Shown here in pieces: positions 23,725-31,724 of a stretch of DNA of 31,766 nt (the first letter of the stretch is position 1; the number at the start of each line of letters is the position of its first letter). Location: contig DHWG01000009.1 in NCBI GenBank assembly GCA_002413075.1, positions 6,755 through 38,520 on the forward strand, given 5' to 3'. The translations under genes were made by a program, and so were the position numbers. The notes under the pieces are model-generated. The model did not search any database, was not told the origin of the DNA, and saw only the letters and a list, made by a program, of their open reading frames with translations. The stretch comes from Desulfosporosinus sp. UBA5188. GTDB lineage: Bacteria; Bacillota; Desulfitobacteriia; Desulfitobacteriales; Desulfitobacteriaceae.

Positions 23725-24306
23725 TCACCCTGCTAATTGACGGGACCTATATTGTAATGTTTTCCGCTTAATTCTTTGAATCGCGTTGTCTAGAGACTTA
23801 GGAGGAAGCCCAAGACGTTGAGAAACTTCTCGCTGTTTGAATCCTAGTATGAAATAATGTTCAAAAACCAGCCGTTCAAGACTGGACAGATCCTGATTTA
23901 AGCTATGAATCATGGATCGGGCTTCATCATTGGCAATAACCATTGTCGCTGGATCCTCTGTGCTTGCTAAAAGAGTCATAAAACTTGTTTGCTCTGACTC
24001 CGAGATGACATTGTTAAGGGAATAAGCGTCATTTAAGTTAACGTGTTTTTGGCGAGTATATTTTCTTAAGCTATCAATAAGTTTACGTTTAATGACCATT
24101 CTTAAAAAATGAAGAAACGGAATGTCTAAGTTTGTGTCATAAGACAAAACGGCTCTATAAATAGCAATTCTCCCTTCTTGTATTAGGTCATCGTAATCTG
24201 CGCGAGGTAAAAAATATTTACAAGCGATCATCCGAACTTCAGGTTCATAGTGCTGAATAATACCGTTTAAGGCCTCATCATTTCCTGAGCGCGCTGCTTC
24301 TAGCAT
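23725..24306 (-). CDS. SigH-like sigma-70 family RNA polymerase sigma factor
   Basis: This 193-residue protein resembles the SigH (Spo0H) group of alternative sigma factors. Region 2 is seen as ALNGIIQHYEPEVRMIACKY followed by DYDDLIQEGRIAIYRAVLSY and FLHFLRMVIKRKLIDSLRKY, which cover core binding and -10 recognition. Region 4 ends in GFKQREVSQRLGLPPKSLDN, a helix-turn-helix for the -35 box. I chose the ATG at 24306 because it matches the usual SigH N-terminus (L-E-A-A-R-x-G) and has AAGGA 7 bases upstream. A TTG at 24378 would add 24 residues. No anti-sigma factor is adjacent. It could be the main SigH or an extra copy; the canonical gene usually has different neighbours. It is divergent from a small membrane protein gene. 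Confidence 0.87.
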   Translation of the reverse strand: MLEAARSGNDEALNGIIQHYEPEVRMIACKYFLPRADYDDLIQEGRIAIYRAVLSYDTNLDIPFLHFLRMVIKRKLIDSLRKYTRQKHVNLNDAYSLNNVISESEQTSFMTLLASTEDPATMVIANDEARSMIHSLNQDLSSLERLVFEHYFILGFKQREVSQRLGLPPKSLDNAIQRIKRKTLQYRSRQLAG

Positions 24307-24474
24307 GGCTGTTTCCTTGCCTAAAGAACTTATGTTGGAAGTAATGGCACTCAACTCCTCGTCAAAAAATAGACACAATCATATCTCTGAGTTTATTAAA
24401 AATTATGCCTTCTGACAAGACTTTTTTTGTGGGTAATTATCCATATTCTCTCATCAGTTATGAGGAGGGTACCA

Positions 24475-25005
24475 ATGCTTTCGTTTTCTAGTTTTATCTT
24501 TTCATGTCGAATGCGCCTATTAATCGTCCTAAAACATAAACTTGTGCTCCTATTGAGCCTTGTGTTTATCATCGCAATGTTAGTTTGGGGGCCAACAGTC
24601 TATCAAGAAAGTTGGCTTGATCCTTTCACAACACTCAATGTCCCCAATCGGGACCTTCATCCTCGTGCGATTAATAAGATCGGAATGATTAACTCCGAGG
24701 ATCCATTTCATCCTTCATATTATACTAGTGAAGGAAAAATTCTGGAATTGATGCACAACTTACAACGTTCAACGGCTCTTTCACCCTCAGAAAAAGCTTT
24801 ACTTTCCCTAGAGAATCAAAAGGTAACGTATTTCACTTTACATAGGGAACCTTCGATCTATCATGTAGAAGAGGATCTTGCTTTGCAATACTATCCAGAT
24901 AAGGGCATTGTGCGTTTTGGTCAACAACTCTTTCAAATTAATGAGGCTTCAATTTATACATTTACCCAAATTTCTAGGGAGATGACCTCCGGATGGTGGA
25001 AATAA
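24475..25005 (+). CDS. Single-pass membrane protein of unknown function
   Basis: I do not recognise this 176-residue protein. After a short basic N-terminus (residues 1-23) there is one hydrophobic segment, LVLLLSLVFIIAMLVWG, at about residues 23-39. About 135 polar residues follow and probably lie outside the membrane, with no cysteine there. The C-terminal part contains HREPSIYHVEEDLALQYYPD and ends TSGWWK. There are no repeats or known catalytic motifs. The ATG at 24475 follows GAGGAGGG at good spacing; an in-frame ATG at 24460 lies before that signal. The gene diverges from the SigH-like gene with 168 bases between them and shares a bidirectional hairpin with the coat-protein genes. Sporulation or envelope function is only a guess from context. 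Confidence 0.75.
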   Translation: MLSFSSFIFSCRMRLLIVLKHKLVLLLSLVFIIAMLVWGPTVYQESWLDPFTTLNVPNRDLHPRAINKIGMINSEDPFHPSYYTSEGKILELMHNLQRSTALSPSEKALLSLENQKVTYFTLHREPSIYHVEEDLALQYYPDKGIVRFGQQLFQINEASIYTFTQISREMTSGWWK

Positions 25006-25042
25006 AGAACCGAGAACAATTGAAAATTATTCTCGGTTCTTT
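25004..25042. terminator. Bidirectional hairpin between convergent genes
   Basis: AAAGAACCGAGAA (25004-25016) pairs perfectly with TTCTCGGTTCTTT (25030-25042) over 13 bp, overlapping the stop codon of the membrane protein gene. Neither side has a strong T run beyond the stem. It separates that gene from the coat-protein gene on the other strand. Confidence 0.7.
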
Positions 25043-25057
25043 ATATTAAGTTTATTC

Positions 25058-25255
25058 TTAAGCTATTCCACCATTAGAATTAATCAACTTGCTAACCTTA
25101 CTATGGGCATTGTTCGCTTCGTTGGATAAGCGTAAATAAATACTTCTTAGATCACTGTGATGAGCACGTGTGGCAAGGACTGAATATCCCATTGCTGCAC
25201 TAGCAGCGTCTTTCTCATAATCATAAAGCATATCTAAGTCTGTAAATTGGCTCAT
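25058..25255 (-). CDS. Small CotF-like spore coat family protein (second of a tandem pair)
   Basis: This 65-residue protein is all-helical in appearance and fits the small coat proteins related to CotF, which resemble half of a ferritin-like bundle. The stretch DLDMLYDYEKDAASAAMGYS followed by HHSDLRSIYLRLSNEANNAH matches the usual pattern of a D-x-L helix, a turn and an H-x-x-L-R helix. The ATG at 25255 has AAAGGGGA about 8 bases before it. It starts 16 bases after the similar gene at 25272, so the two are probably cotranscribed. The family assignment comes from pattern recognition of a short sequence and should be treated as likely, not certain. Confidence 0.7.
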   Translation of the reverse strand: MSQFTDLDMLYDYEKDAASAAMGYSVLATRAHHSDLRSIYLRLSNEANNAHSKVSKLINSNGGIA

Positions 25256-25271
25256 TACTGAAGTCCCCTTT

Positions 25272-25481
25272 CTATTTTAGCTCTGTCATTGATTTATTGA
25301 AATACCCTACAACATCTTCTAAACCTTTTGCTTGTTCCTTAAAAAAACTCTTAACAGCTACGTCTTGTGCCATTTCATTGTACATCTGGCATTTTTTCTT
25401 AGCTGTTTCTGTTTCAATAAGACTTCTGGTCACCATGCCTTGGTCTAGAATTTTTTTCATTTCCATATCATTTACTTGCAT
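25272..25481 (-). CDS. Small CotF-like spore coat family protein (first of a tandem pair)
   Basis: This 69-residue protein is helical and charged, with MKKILDQGMVTRSLIETETA and KCQMYNEMAQDVAVKSFFKE followed by a final VVGYFNKSMTELK helix. The layout is similar to the neighbour at 25058 and to small clostridial coat proteins. Two such helices pairs could form one four-helix bundle, but that is inference. The ATG at 25481 has AAAGGAGG 8 bases before it, a strong site. A forespore-type promoter candidate lies about 45 bases upstream. Confidence 0.68.
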   Translation of the reverse strand: MQVNDMEMKKILDQGMVTRSLIETETAKKKCQMYNEMAQDVAVKSFFKEQAKGLEDVVGYFNKSMTELK

Positions 25482-25525
25482 TATGAATCCTCCTTTTCTT
25501 TGAAACTAATACTACATAACAGCAT

Positions 25526-25556
25526 TATAATGTGTAAAAGGACTACTAATTATTCA
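25526..25556 (-). promoter_or_regulatory. Possible sigma-G/sigma-F type promoter of the coat-protein pair
   Basis: On the minus strand TGAATA (25551-25556) is followed after 18 bases by CATTATA (25526-25532). The forespore consensus is about TGNATA, 17-18 bases, then CATACTA, so the -35 box fits and the -10 box matches five of seven. A 7-bp inverted repeat, TTTTAGA/TCTAAAA at 25560-25578, lies just upstream. The expected start is near 25519. Confidence 0.4.
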
Positions 25557-25648
25557 CAGTTTTAGAATTTATCTAAAAAGACCGCTCTTATAGGTCGAAT
25601 GGCACTGCACTTCACGAAATAGATAAGTCGTGAAACATTTATAAGGTA

Positions 25649-25700
25649 ATACCACAAAAAGTGGCCGAGGCAGTGCAACTTGCACTGTTTCGGCCACTTT
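25649..25700 (-). terminator. Strong terminator after ubiD
   Basis: Bases 25658-25677 pair with 25681-25700 in a 20-bp stem containing two G-U pairs and a 3-base loop. On the minus strand the stem ends in TTT, extending to TTTTTGTGG. It begins 12 bases after the ubiD stop and closes the cluster that starts at 28906 or further upstream. Confidence 0.9.
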
Positions 25701-25712
25701 AATAGTTTTATC

Positions 25713-27485
25713 CTAAACTTGGTGTGACAACCCATAGTCTTTCCAACGCCGATCAACTAGGTTTACAGTCTTCTCATCGGGGAGTACTTCCCCTGGATAA
25801 CCGGGTTTCATCCGTGCATCGATTAGGATTGGTCCATGATAGACTAGACGGTGTTTAAGCATCTCTGTCGTGGCGTAGATATCATGAGCAGGATCAAAGC
25901 GGGTAAAGACTTGCCAGAGGAAACCAGTTGGTTCTAATGCAAGCGTAATATCATCGACTAAAATCATTAGAGGCCAATCCTTGAACGGTGCGTCTAGAAG
26001 GTAGGGTAACAAGTCATTGGCAAGCTCAGGTGAATGATTAAACGCAGGAGCTTCTAATAACAAACACCCTGCACAAAACGGTTTTACACCTTTAATTCCA
26101 AGGAGCGTTCCGCCTTCTATATGTTGGGGTAGGTCTCTTTTAGTAGATCCCAAACCAAGCATGATCGCCTTGCTGCCGTGATTAAGATGCCGGCCTGTAT
26201 AGTCGAGAGTATCCATGGCTGTTTCATGTAGAATTAGCAGGTCGTTTTCCGGTTCAAACCGAGCAAGGACCGTCTCCAAGAGGGTTTTAAAATCTTGTAA
26301 ATCGAGCTGGACATCGGTTAGAATTAAGAACTTCGTCAAGGTAAGTTGGCCTTCACCAAGTATTCGGAAAGCGTGGGCCAAAGCTTCACGGTGATAGCTC
26401 TCCCGCACAATGGCCGCCGCCAGAGCGTGAAAGCCTGTTTCAGCATACGTCCAGAGCGCTTTAACCCCAGTCATCACGACCGGAAACATGGGGGACAATA
26501 AAGACTGTAAATATTCACCAATAAAGTAATCTTCCTGACGAGGTTTCCCGACGACCGTAGCTGGGTAGATCGCGTCCCGTCGATGGTAAACTGTATGTAC
26601 GTCAAAGACCGGGAAATCATGCGTGAGGGAGTAATAACCATAATGATCTCCAAAGGGTCCTTCTGGCTTTCGAACGTTCGCCGGTACAGTTCCACAAATG
26701 GCAAACTCGGCTTCCGCGATCAGTGGATGGGGCTGATTAGAAACCTTAACTCGAGAAAGCTTCTCTCCCATTAAGAAGGAGGTGAAGAGCAACTCAGGTA
26801 GCATTTCTGGTAAAGGAGCAATCGCCGAAAGAATTAAAGCTGGTGGTCCCCCTAAGAAAAGAGTTGTGGGAAGAGCCTGTCCCAAGCGTTCTGCTTCATA
26901 ATAATGGAATCCTCCACCCTTATGAATCTGCCAATGAATACCGGTCTGGTTTGAACCATAGATCTGTACACGGTACATTCCAAGATTATGTTCTCCCGTC
27001 ACAGGGTGTTCCGTATAAACTAAGGGCAACGTCACAAATGGGCCACCATCGTCTGTCCAACTAGTAAGGACAGGAAGTCTTGTTAAGTCCACAGAACGTT
27101 CTTGAATCTCAAGAACAGGGGCGTATTTTGGATTTACCATGCGTAGCCCAGTTTTAGTCAGAGACAGTATCCAATCCTTTTCCCGCCAAAGCACGGAAGG
27201 TTTTGGTGGAAGCAAACTATGCAAGGCCGAAACGGCTCGCCTTACGGTTTCCTCCGGTCTTGGTCCGATGGCCAGATCTACCCGCCGACGTGTTCCAAAC
27301 AAATTGGTGACGACTGGAAAGGCACTTCCCTTAACTCGCTTGAACAAAAGCGCTGGTCCCTCTGCCTCGATGACGCGGCGATGAATTTCGGCCAGCTCTA
27401 GATAGGGATCAACTTCTGCTTCAATTTCTATAATTTGGTTCTCCCTGCGCAGGGTTTCTATAAAGTGACGTAGGTTAGCATGCAT
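25713..27485 (-). CDS. UbiD family prenylated-FMN-dependent decarboxylase
   Basis: This 590-residue protein belongs to the UbiD family, which reversibly decarboxylates unsaturated or aromatic acids using prenylated FMN and a metal ion. The motif NLGMYR gives the metal-binding N167 and the conserved R172. GSNQTGIHWQIHKGGG holds a metal-binding histidine. PEGPFGDHYGYY gives E275 and D280, the same E and D as E. coli UbiD. The active site is therefore complete. The substrate is unknown: quinone biosynthesis, phenolic acid or other aromatic acid decarboxylation are all possible. An LpdD-like gene lies 48 bases upstream, which resembles gallate and phenolic-acid decarboxylase loci. No ubiX gene is in view. 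The ATG at 27485 has GAGGTG 5 bases before it. Confidence 0.92.
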   Translation of the reverse strand: MHANLRHFIETLRRENQIIEIEAEVDPYLELAEIHRRVIEAEGPALLFKRVKGSAFPVVTNLFGTRRRVDLAIGPRPEETVRRAVSALHSLLPPKPSVLWREKDWILSLTKTGLRMVNPKYAPVLEIQERSVDLTRLPVLTSWTDDGGPFVTLPLVYTEHPVTGEHNLGMYRVQIYGSNQTGIHWQIHKGGGFHYYEAERLGQALPTTLFLGGPPALILSAIAPLPEMLPELLFTSFLMGEKLSRVKVSNQPHPLIAEAEFAICGTVPANVRKPEGPFGDHYGYYSLTHDFPVFDVHTVYHRRDAIYPATVVGKPRQEDYFIGEYLQSLLSPMFPVVMTGVKALWTYAETGFHALAAAIVRESYHREALAHAFRILGEGQLTLTKFLILTDVQLDLQDFKTLLETVLARFEPENDLLILHETAMDTLDYTGRHLNHGSKAIMLGLGSTKRDLPQHIEGGTLLGIKGVKPFCAGCLLLEAPAFNHSPELANDLLPYLLDAPFKDWPLMILVDDITLALEPTGFLWQVFTRFDPAHDIYATTEMLKHRLVYHGPILIDARMKPGYPGEVLPDEKTVNLVDRRWKDYGLSHQV

Positions 27486-27533
27486 AGTTTCACCTCAGAA
27501 TTTCAATCCTCAGAACTCCTCAACATTTCGATG

Positions 27534-27923
27534 TTAGCCTCTCTTTTTAAGGTGAGCTAGTGCGCTCACAGTCAGAGCCTTGCAATGACAAATTAATTGG
27601 CTCAAATCCTCCAGACAAAGATGATCGGAGTGAATTCCTGCAGTAATGGACACAGGCAGGCGAAGTTCACGGGCCAGCATTTCAGCAACTGTTCTGGCGA
27701 CGTCAACGTCTTTATGACCTGGAACCGGCGTAATGTAGACATCAGCGCTCCACCCCTCACCACTAAGGCTTGGACGGGGAATAGCTAGGACAACTCCACC
27801 AACATGCGGTCTTTCCCCTCCTGTCAGAAGCCCATGGATTCCATGACCGGTATCAGTGAGCGTTAGTGTAATTTCATAACGTCCCTCCCCTTCTTGACCT
27901 TGCCAGACGGGGAAATGGATCAT
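27534..27923 (-). CDS. LpdD-like prenylated-flavin chaperone or UbiD partner
   Basis: This 129-residue protein resembles LpdD, the small partner of the UbiD-type gallate decarboxylase LpdC in Lactobacillus plantarum, now described as a prenylated flavin chaperone family. Visible features are EGRYEITLTLTDTGHGIHGL, then TGGERPHVGGVVLAIPRPSL, then PVPGHKDVDVARTVAEMLAR and VSITAGIHSDHL. The GGxRPHxGxVxxAxPRPS and PGHKDxxxA patterns are the family signature as I know it. Its start codon overlaps the stop of the dnaJ-like gene by four bases (ATGA), and ubiD follows 48 bases later. It is likely to act on the UbiD enzyme encoded next to it. Confidence 0.82.
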   Translation of the reverse strand: MIHFPVWQGQEGEGRYEITLTLTDTGHGIHGLLTGGERPHVGGVVLAIPRPSLSGEGWSADVYITPVPGHKDVDVARTVAEMLARELRLPVSITAGIHSDHLCLEDLSQLICHCKALTVSALAHLKKRG

Positions 27924-28906
27924 AATCTTTTATCTGCGAGTTCACGAAGGGTCGCAATCTCATGCTCACTCATGTTTTCCGGTAGAACAATAGATAATTC
28001 TACAAAGAGATCCCCACGTTGAAGAGGATTTTCTAAATTCGGCATACCTTTCCCCTTTAAGCGAAACTTCTTGCCACTTTGAGAAAGGCTTGGAATCTTG
28101 AGAATGACTTCTCCCCCAAAAGTATGGATACTGACCTCACCACCTAAAATAGCCTTGTAGAAGTCAATTGGTATGTCCGCCCTTAAGTTATCTCCATCAC
28201 GGACAAAGCGAGCGTGTGAACTAACTGTAATGTGTAAAAAGAGATTCCCACTCTGTCCACCCGAAATCCCAGGTCCCCCTTGACCTGAAAGCCGTACTTT
28301 AGAACCGGTGCGTACGCCTTTAGGAATTTTTGCTTCGATTTGTTTTTCCCCAGTACGGATGAGTCGTGTAGTTCCATTATAGGTCTCTTCAAGGGTCACT
28401 TGGACTTCAGCTTCATGGTCCTGACCTGCGCGAGGACGACCTACTGTCGAGCCGCCGAAACCACGACCTTGTCCACCGCCCCCACCAAAGAGAGTAGAAA
28501 AGAAATCTGAGTAACCGTCGCCTTCAGAACCTCCAAAACCGCCCGATCTCCCAGAGCCACCAAACATCTCAGCAAAATCTTCTTGGGACATGTTACGGGT
28601 TTGACTGCCGCCAGCCCCTCCTCCAGGATTAGACTGCCAACGGTCATAATTGTAATCTCCACGTCCTCCGCGTGTCTTCCATTGTTGATAATCCTGTCTT
28701 AGTTCGTCGTATTTGCTACGTTTCCCAGGATCGCTAATTGCTTGATACGCTTCCATTGCATCCTTAAACTTTGCTTCGGCCGTTTTATCGCCCGGATTAA
28801 CATCAGGATGATATTTCTTCGCTAATTTCTGATACGCTTTCTTTATAGCTTTATCATCAGCGTCCGGTGCTACACCGAGACTGACGTAATAGTCTTTAAA
28901 GTCCAT
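27920..28906 (-). CDS. DnaJ/CbpA-type co-chaperone without zinc finger
   Basis: This 328-residue J-domain protein stimulates the ATPase of DnaK. The J domain covers residues 1-70 with the essential HPD motif at 33-35. A glycine/phenylalanine-rich linker runs from about 90 to 165, and two beta-rich substrate-binding domains follow. The whole protein has no cysteine, so the four CxxCxGxG repeats of classical DnaJ are absent, as in CbpA. The ATG at 28906 has GAGGTG 6 bases before it. The gene overlaps the LpdD-like gene by four bases, an unusual partner for a co-chaperone. The 125 bases upstream contain no CIRCE element or clear promoter. Confidence 0.92.
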   Translation of the reverse strand: MDFKDYYVSLGVAPDADDKAIKKAYQKLAKKYHPDVNPGDKTAEAKFKDAMEAYQAISDPGKRSKYDELRQDYQQWKTRGGRGDYNYDRWQSNPGGGAGGSQTRNMSQEDFAEMFGGSGRSGGFGGSEGDGYSDFFSTLFGGGGGQGRGFGGSTVGRPRAGQDHEAEVQVTLEETYNGTTRLIRTGEKQIEAKIPKGVRTGSKVRLSGQGGPGISGGQSGNLFLHITVSSHARFVRDGDNLRADIPIDFYKAILGGEVSIHTFGGEVILKIPSLSQSGKKFRLKGKGMPNLENPLQRGDLFVELSIVLPENMSEHEIATLRELADKRL

Positions 28907-29031
28907 TATTTCACCTCATATACTCATGTGCCTGCCTAAAACTTAATAGCTTTTAATAGTTCGTTTTAGCGACAGTTATATTCAAGTATTATTTCCTTAC
29001 TATTAAATTATAGTCTTTTTTATCCTGAAGG

Positions 29032-29979
29032 TCAATGATGGTCAGACATTTTACCCCATAAACATAAGGCTCTAGAATGTAGGGTGAAAGTAAGTGGTGC
29101 ATGGCCCGGTTGTTCGCCGTCGATATCAAGCAATGCCTTTTCAACCGTTGTGATGACAACTGATCGTCCACGCAACACAGTGACACCGGGAATTTCAAGA
29201 TGTGTCCCTTTATAAATTCTCGGTAAATTAAGCAAGAGTTTTAGCCTTGAAAAGTCGCCCAAACACACCACATCAAATAATCCATCATCTAGCTCTGCAT
29301 CAGGTGCAATCATCATTCCTCCGCCGATATACCGGCCATTAGCCACCATTATGCTGTTTAAGCGGCCATCACAGACCTGTTTTCCATCGATTCTGCAGCA
29401 CATAACCTTATTGCGATAACTAAGAATAGTCAGAACTGAACCAATCAGAAAGGATAGTTTCCCCCCTAACAGTTTGCTCTGCCGATTGACACGCGCAACG
29501 GTCTCTCCGCCTAAACCAACGTCCGCCACATTAAGGAAATAACGATGAACCGATTGTCGATCTTCGTCTTGAAAGAGAACTTCTCCCACATCAATCAAGC
29601 GTTTCTGGCCCCGTCTTAAGACCTCCAGAAATCCCTCAAGACCTCCAGTAATACCAAGCGTCCGAATCAAGTCACCTCCAGTGCCATGCGAAAAGAAGGC
29701 AAGTTCAGCCTTAGGATTAATCAGTTGATTATTAGAGAAAAAACCATTCACCACCTCATTCATGGTCCCGTCTCCCCCAACGGCAATGATATGCGTATAG
29801 CCCGCTTTCAAGACCCTTTGAGTAATTTTAGTTGCCTCTCCAGGGTCAGTCGTATAGACATAATCAATGAGATATCCCGCTTCTCGCAATCTAATTAAGT
29901 GCTCAGGCCAGCGTTTTCTCGTTCTGCTATTGGCCGATTGTGGATTAACCACAGCAAACCACGTCTCATTCTTTAGCAC
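29032..29979 (-). CDS. YegS/BmrU-type lipid kinase (diacylglycerol kinase DgkB-like)
   Basis: This 315-residue protein belongs to the diacylglycerol/sphingosine kinase catalytic family. It has N-terminal FAVVNPQSANSRTRKRWPE and the nucleotide-binding GGDGTMNEVVNG at residues 68-79. The later ADVGLGGETVARVN, and GGGMMIAPDAELDDGLFDVV containing the DG-type metal residues, complete the family pattern. In Bacillus, DgkB phosphorylates diacylglycerol released during lipoteichoic acid synthesis. The start is a GTG at 29979 within the last seven bases of the mutase gene and without a clear ribosome binding site, so translation probably depends on coupling. About 125 bases separate it from the dnaJ-like gene. 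Confidence 0.9.
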   Translation of the reverse strand: MLKNETWFAVVNPQSANSRTRKRWPEHLIRLREAGYLIDYVYTTDPGEATKITQRVLKAGYTHIIAVGGDGTMNEVVNGFFSNNQLINPKAELAFFSHGTGGDLIRTLGITGGLEGFLEVLRRGQKRLIDVGEVLFQDEDRQSVHRYFLNVADVGLGGETVARVNRQSKLLGGKLSFLIGSVLTILSYRNKVMCCRIDGKQVCDGRLNSIMVANGRYIGGGMMIAPDAELDDGLFDVVCLGDFSRLKLLLNLPRIYKGTHLEIPGVTVLRGRSVVITTVEKALLDIDGEQPGHAPLTFTLHSRALCLWGKMSDHH

Positions 29980-31724
29980 TGAGAGACGGATCTTATTTTT
30001 GCTATACGCTGCATAACATCAGCTTTAATCATTTCAAGCGAAGACTCTGCCTCTTGGAGACTAGCCGCCTTGACTGAAAAGTAAAATTTAATTTTCGGTT
30101 CAGTGCCAGAGGGGCGCACCATGACGAATCCTCCACCATTAAATGAAAATCGCAGCACATTTGATTGGGGAAGCGTCAGCGGATACGTTAATCCGGTCGA
30201 ATAATCTTTACCAATTCGTTGTTCATAATCATCCTTTTTCGCAATTTTTACCCCGCCCAGATCCTGGATTTCTACCTGACGAAGTGAATTCATGATCTTT
30301 GCGATCTCTTCTTTGCCTTTAATTCCCTCTAGGGCGATAGACTCTTGATCATCTAAGTAATATCCAAATTGTTTATAAATACTCTCAAGAACCTCAAAGA
30401 GGTTACGTCCTTCAACTTGTTGATAATAAAGAGCGGCTTCTGCCAACAGAACTGCGGCAATAATTGCGTCTTTATCCCGGACAAAGTCCCCGGCAAGGTA
30501 CCCATAACTCTCTTCAAAACCAAACTGGAAGGTTCCCCATCCTCCATCTATCATCTCTTTTTCCTTATCGGCGATGAACTTAAACCCAGTTAGCACGTTT
30601 TCTACACGCACCTTGAAATATTGGGCAACCGCATCCGCCAAATCGGTCGAGGCGACAGTTTTTATGATCGTTGCGTTTTCTGGAAGGATTCCTAAGGCCT
30701 TTTTTTGAGATAGAATATAGTAGGTTAACAAAACTCCAATCTGATTTCCCGTAAGTTGTGTAAAGTTTCCTTGCGGATCACGCAAGACCACACCTAAACG
30801 ATCAGCATCAGGATCAGTCGCTAAGAGAAGATCAGCCTGCATTTCAGTCCCGTATTTCCGGGCGAGTTCAAACGTCGCTGGAATTTCCGGATTGGGGTAA
30901 GGAACGGTTGTGAATTCCGGGTCAGGGAGTTCCTGTTCAGGTACAACTGTGACCGAACTGAAACCAAGTTCTGCTAAAGCCCTTCGGACGAGTATGTTTC
31001 CCGCTCCGTGCAGGGGCGTATATATGATCCGAAGTTCTCCACCTTTGTTTAGATCAAGCTCTGGATGCAGCGCTAGTTTAAGGACACGAGCGAGATAAGG
31101 CTGATCGATTTCCTCGCCTATGATTTCGAGTAAGCCGTTAGTCTTAGCCAGCTCTATCGGCATGGGTTCTATTCCCAACCAATTTTCACGCGCTTTAATA
31201 CGAGCAAGAATTTGGTCTGCTTTCATTGGAGGAACTTGTCCTCCATCCTCCCAGTATACTTTATAGCCGTTATACGCCTTTGGGTTATGACTAGCCGTCA
31301 CAACAATTCCTGCGATTGCATGCAATCGACGTACTGCATAAGAAAGTTCCGGCGTAGGACGAAGCGCGTCAAAAAGATAGGTCTTAACGCCGTTCTGAGC
31401 AAGTACCAAGGCTGCTTCGAGTGCGAATTCTGGCGAGTACTTGCGAGAGTCGTAGGCAATAACCACCCCACGCTTCATACCCTCTGGTCCATAATCACAA
31501 ACACATTCAGCCAACCCTTGGGTTGCTTTTCTTATGACGTATTTGTTCATACGGTTAGTGCCAGCAGCAATAATTCCCCTTAAACCTCCCGTACCAAATT
31601 CTAAATCCATATAGAAGCGGTCCTCTATTTCTTTTATATCGGTCAATTGACTAAGTTCTTGCCTAGTTTCTTCATTAAAGTAGAAGTGTTCCGACCATAA
31701 GTTATAGCGTTCTTGAAAGTTCAT
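29973..31724 (-). CDS. Phospho-sugar mutase (phosphoglucomutase/phosphomannomutase, PgcA-like)
   Basis: This 583-residue enzyme of the alpha-phosphohexomutase family interconverts glucose 6-phosphate and glucose 1-phosphate, or the mannose forms. The catalytic phosphoserine is S145 in VVTASHNPKAYNGYKV. The metal loop is DPDADRLG at 304-311, the sugar-binding loop FEESYGYLAGD, and the C-terminal phosphate-binding loop RPSGTEPKIKFYF. Length and N-terminus match the Firmicutes PgcA group. The ATG at 31724 follows AAGGAGG. A TATAAT-like sequence lies in the last bases of the window, but the promoter cannot be judged so near the edge. It overlaps the lipid kinase gene by seven bases, hinting at a link to cell-envelope glycolipids. 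Confidence 0.93.
   Translation of the reverse strand: MNFQERYNLWSEHFYFNEETRQELSQLTDIKEIEDRFYMDLEFGTGGLRGIIAAGTNRMNKYVIRKATQGLAECVCDYGPEGMKRGVVIAYDSRKYSPEFALEAALVLAQNGVKTYLFDALRPTPELSYAVRRLHAIAGIVVTASHNPKAYNGYKVYWEDGGQVPPMKADQILARIKARENWLGIEPMPIELAKTNGLLEIIGEEIDQPYLARVLKLALHPELDLNKGGELRIIYTPLHGAGNILVRRALAELGFSSVTVVPEQELPDPEFTTVPYPNPEIPATFELARKYGTEMQADLLLATDPDADRLGVVLRDPQGNFTQLTGNQIGVLLTYYILSQKKALGILPENATIIKTVASTDLADAVAQYFKVRVENVLTGFKFIADKEKEMIDGGWGTFQFGFEESYGYLAGDFVRDKDAIIAAVLLAEAALYYQQVEGRNLFEVLESIYKQFGYYLDDQESIALEGIKGKEEIAKIMNSLRQVEIQDLGGVKIAKKDDYEQRIGKDYSTGLTYPLTLPQSNVLRFSFNGGGFVMVRPSGTEPKIKFYFSVKAASLQEAESSLEMIKADVMQRIAKIRSVSQC

Noticed and set aside
25603..25676. Alternative pairing of GCACTGC with the left arm of the ubiD terminator
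   Set aside because: Only seven bases, downstream of the hairpin in transcript order, and unlikely to compete with a 20-bp stem.
28907..29031. Heat-shock CIRCE element or promoter before the dnaJ-like gene
   Set aside because: No TTAGCACTC-N9-GAGTGCTAA pattern and no well-spaced -35/-10 pair is visible.
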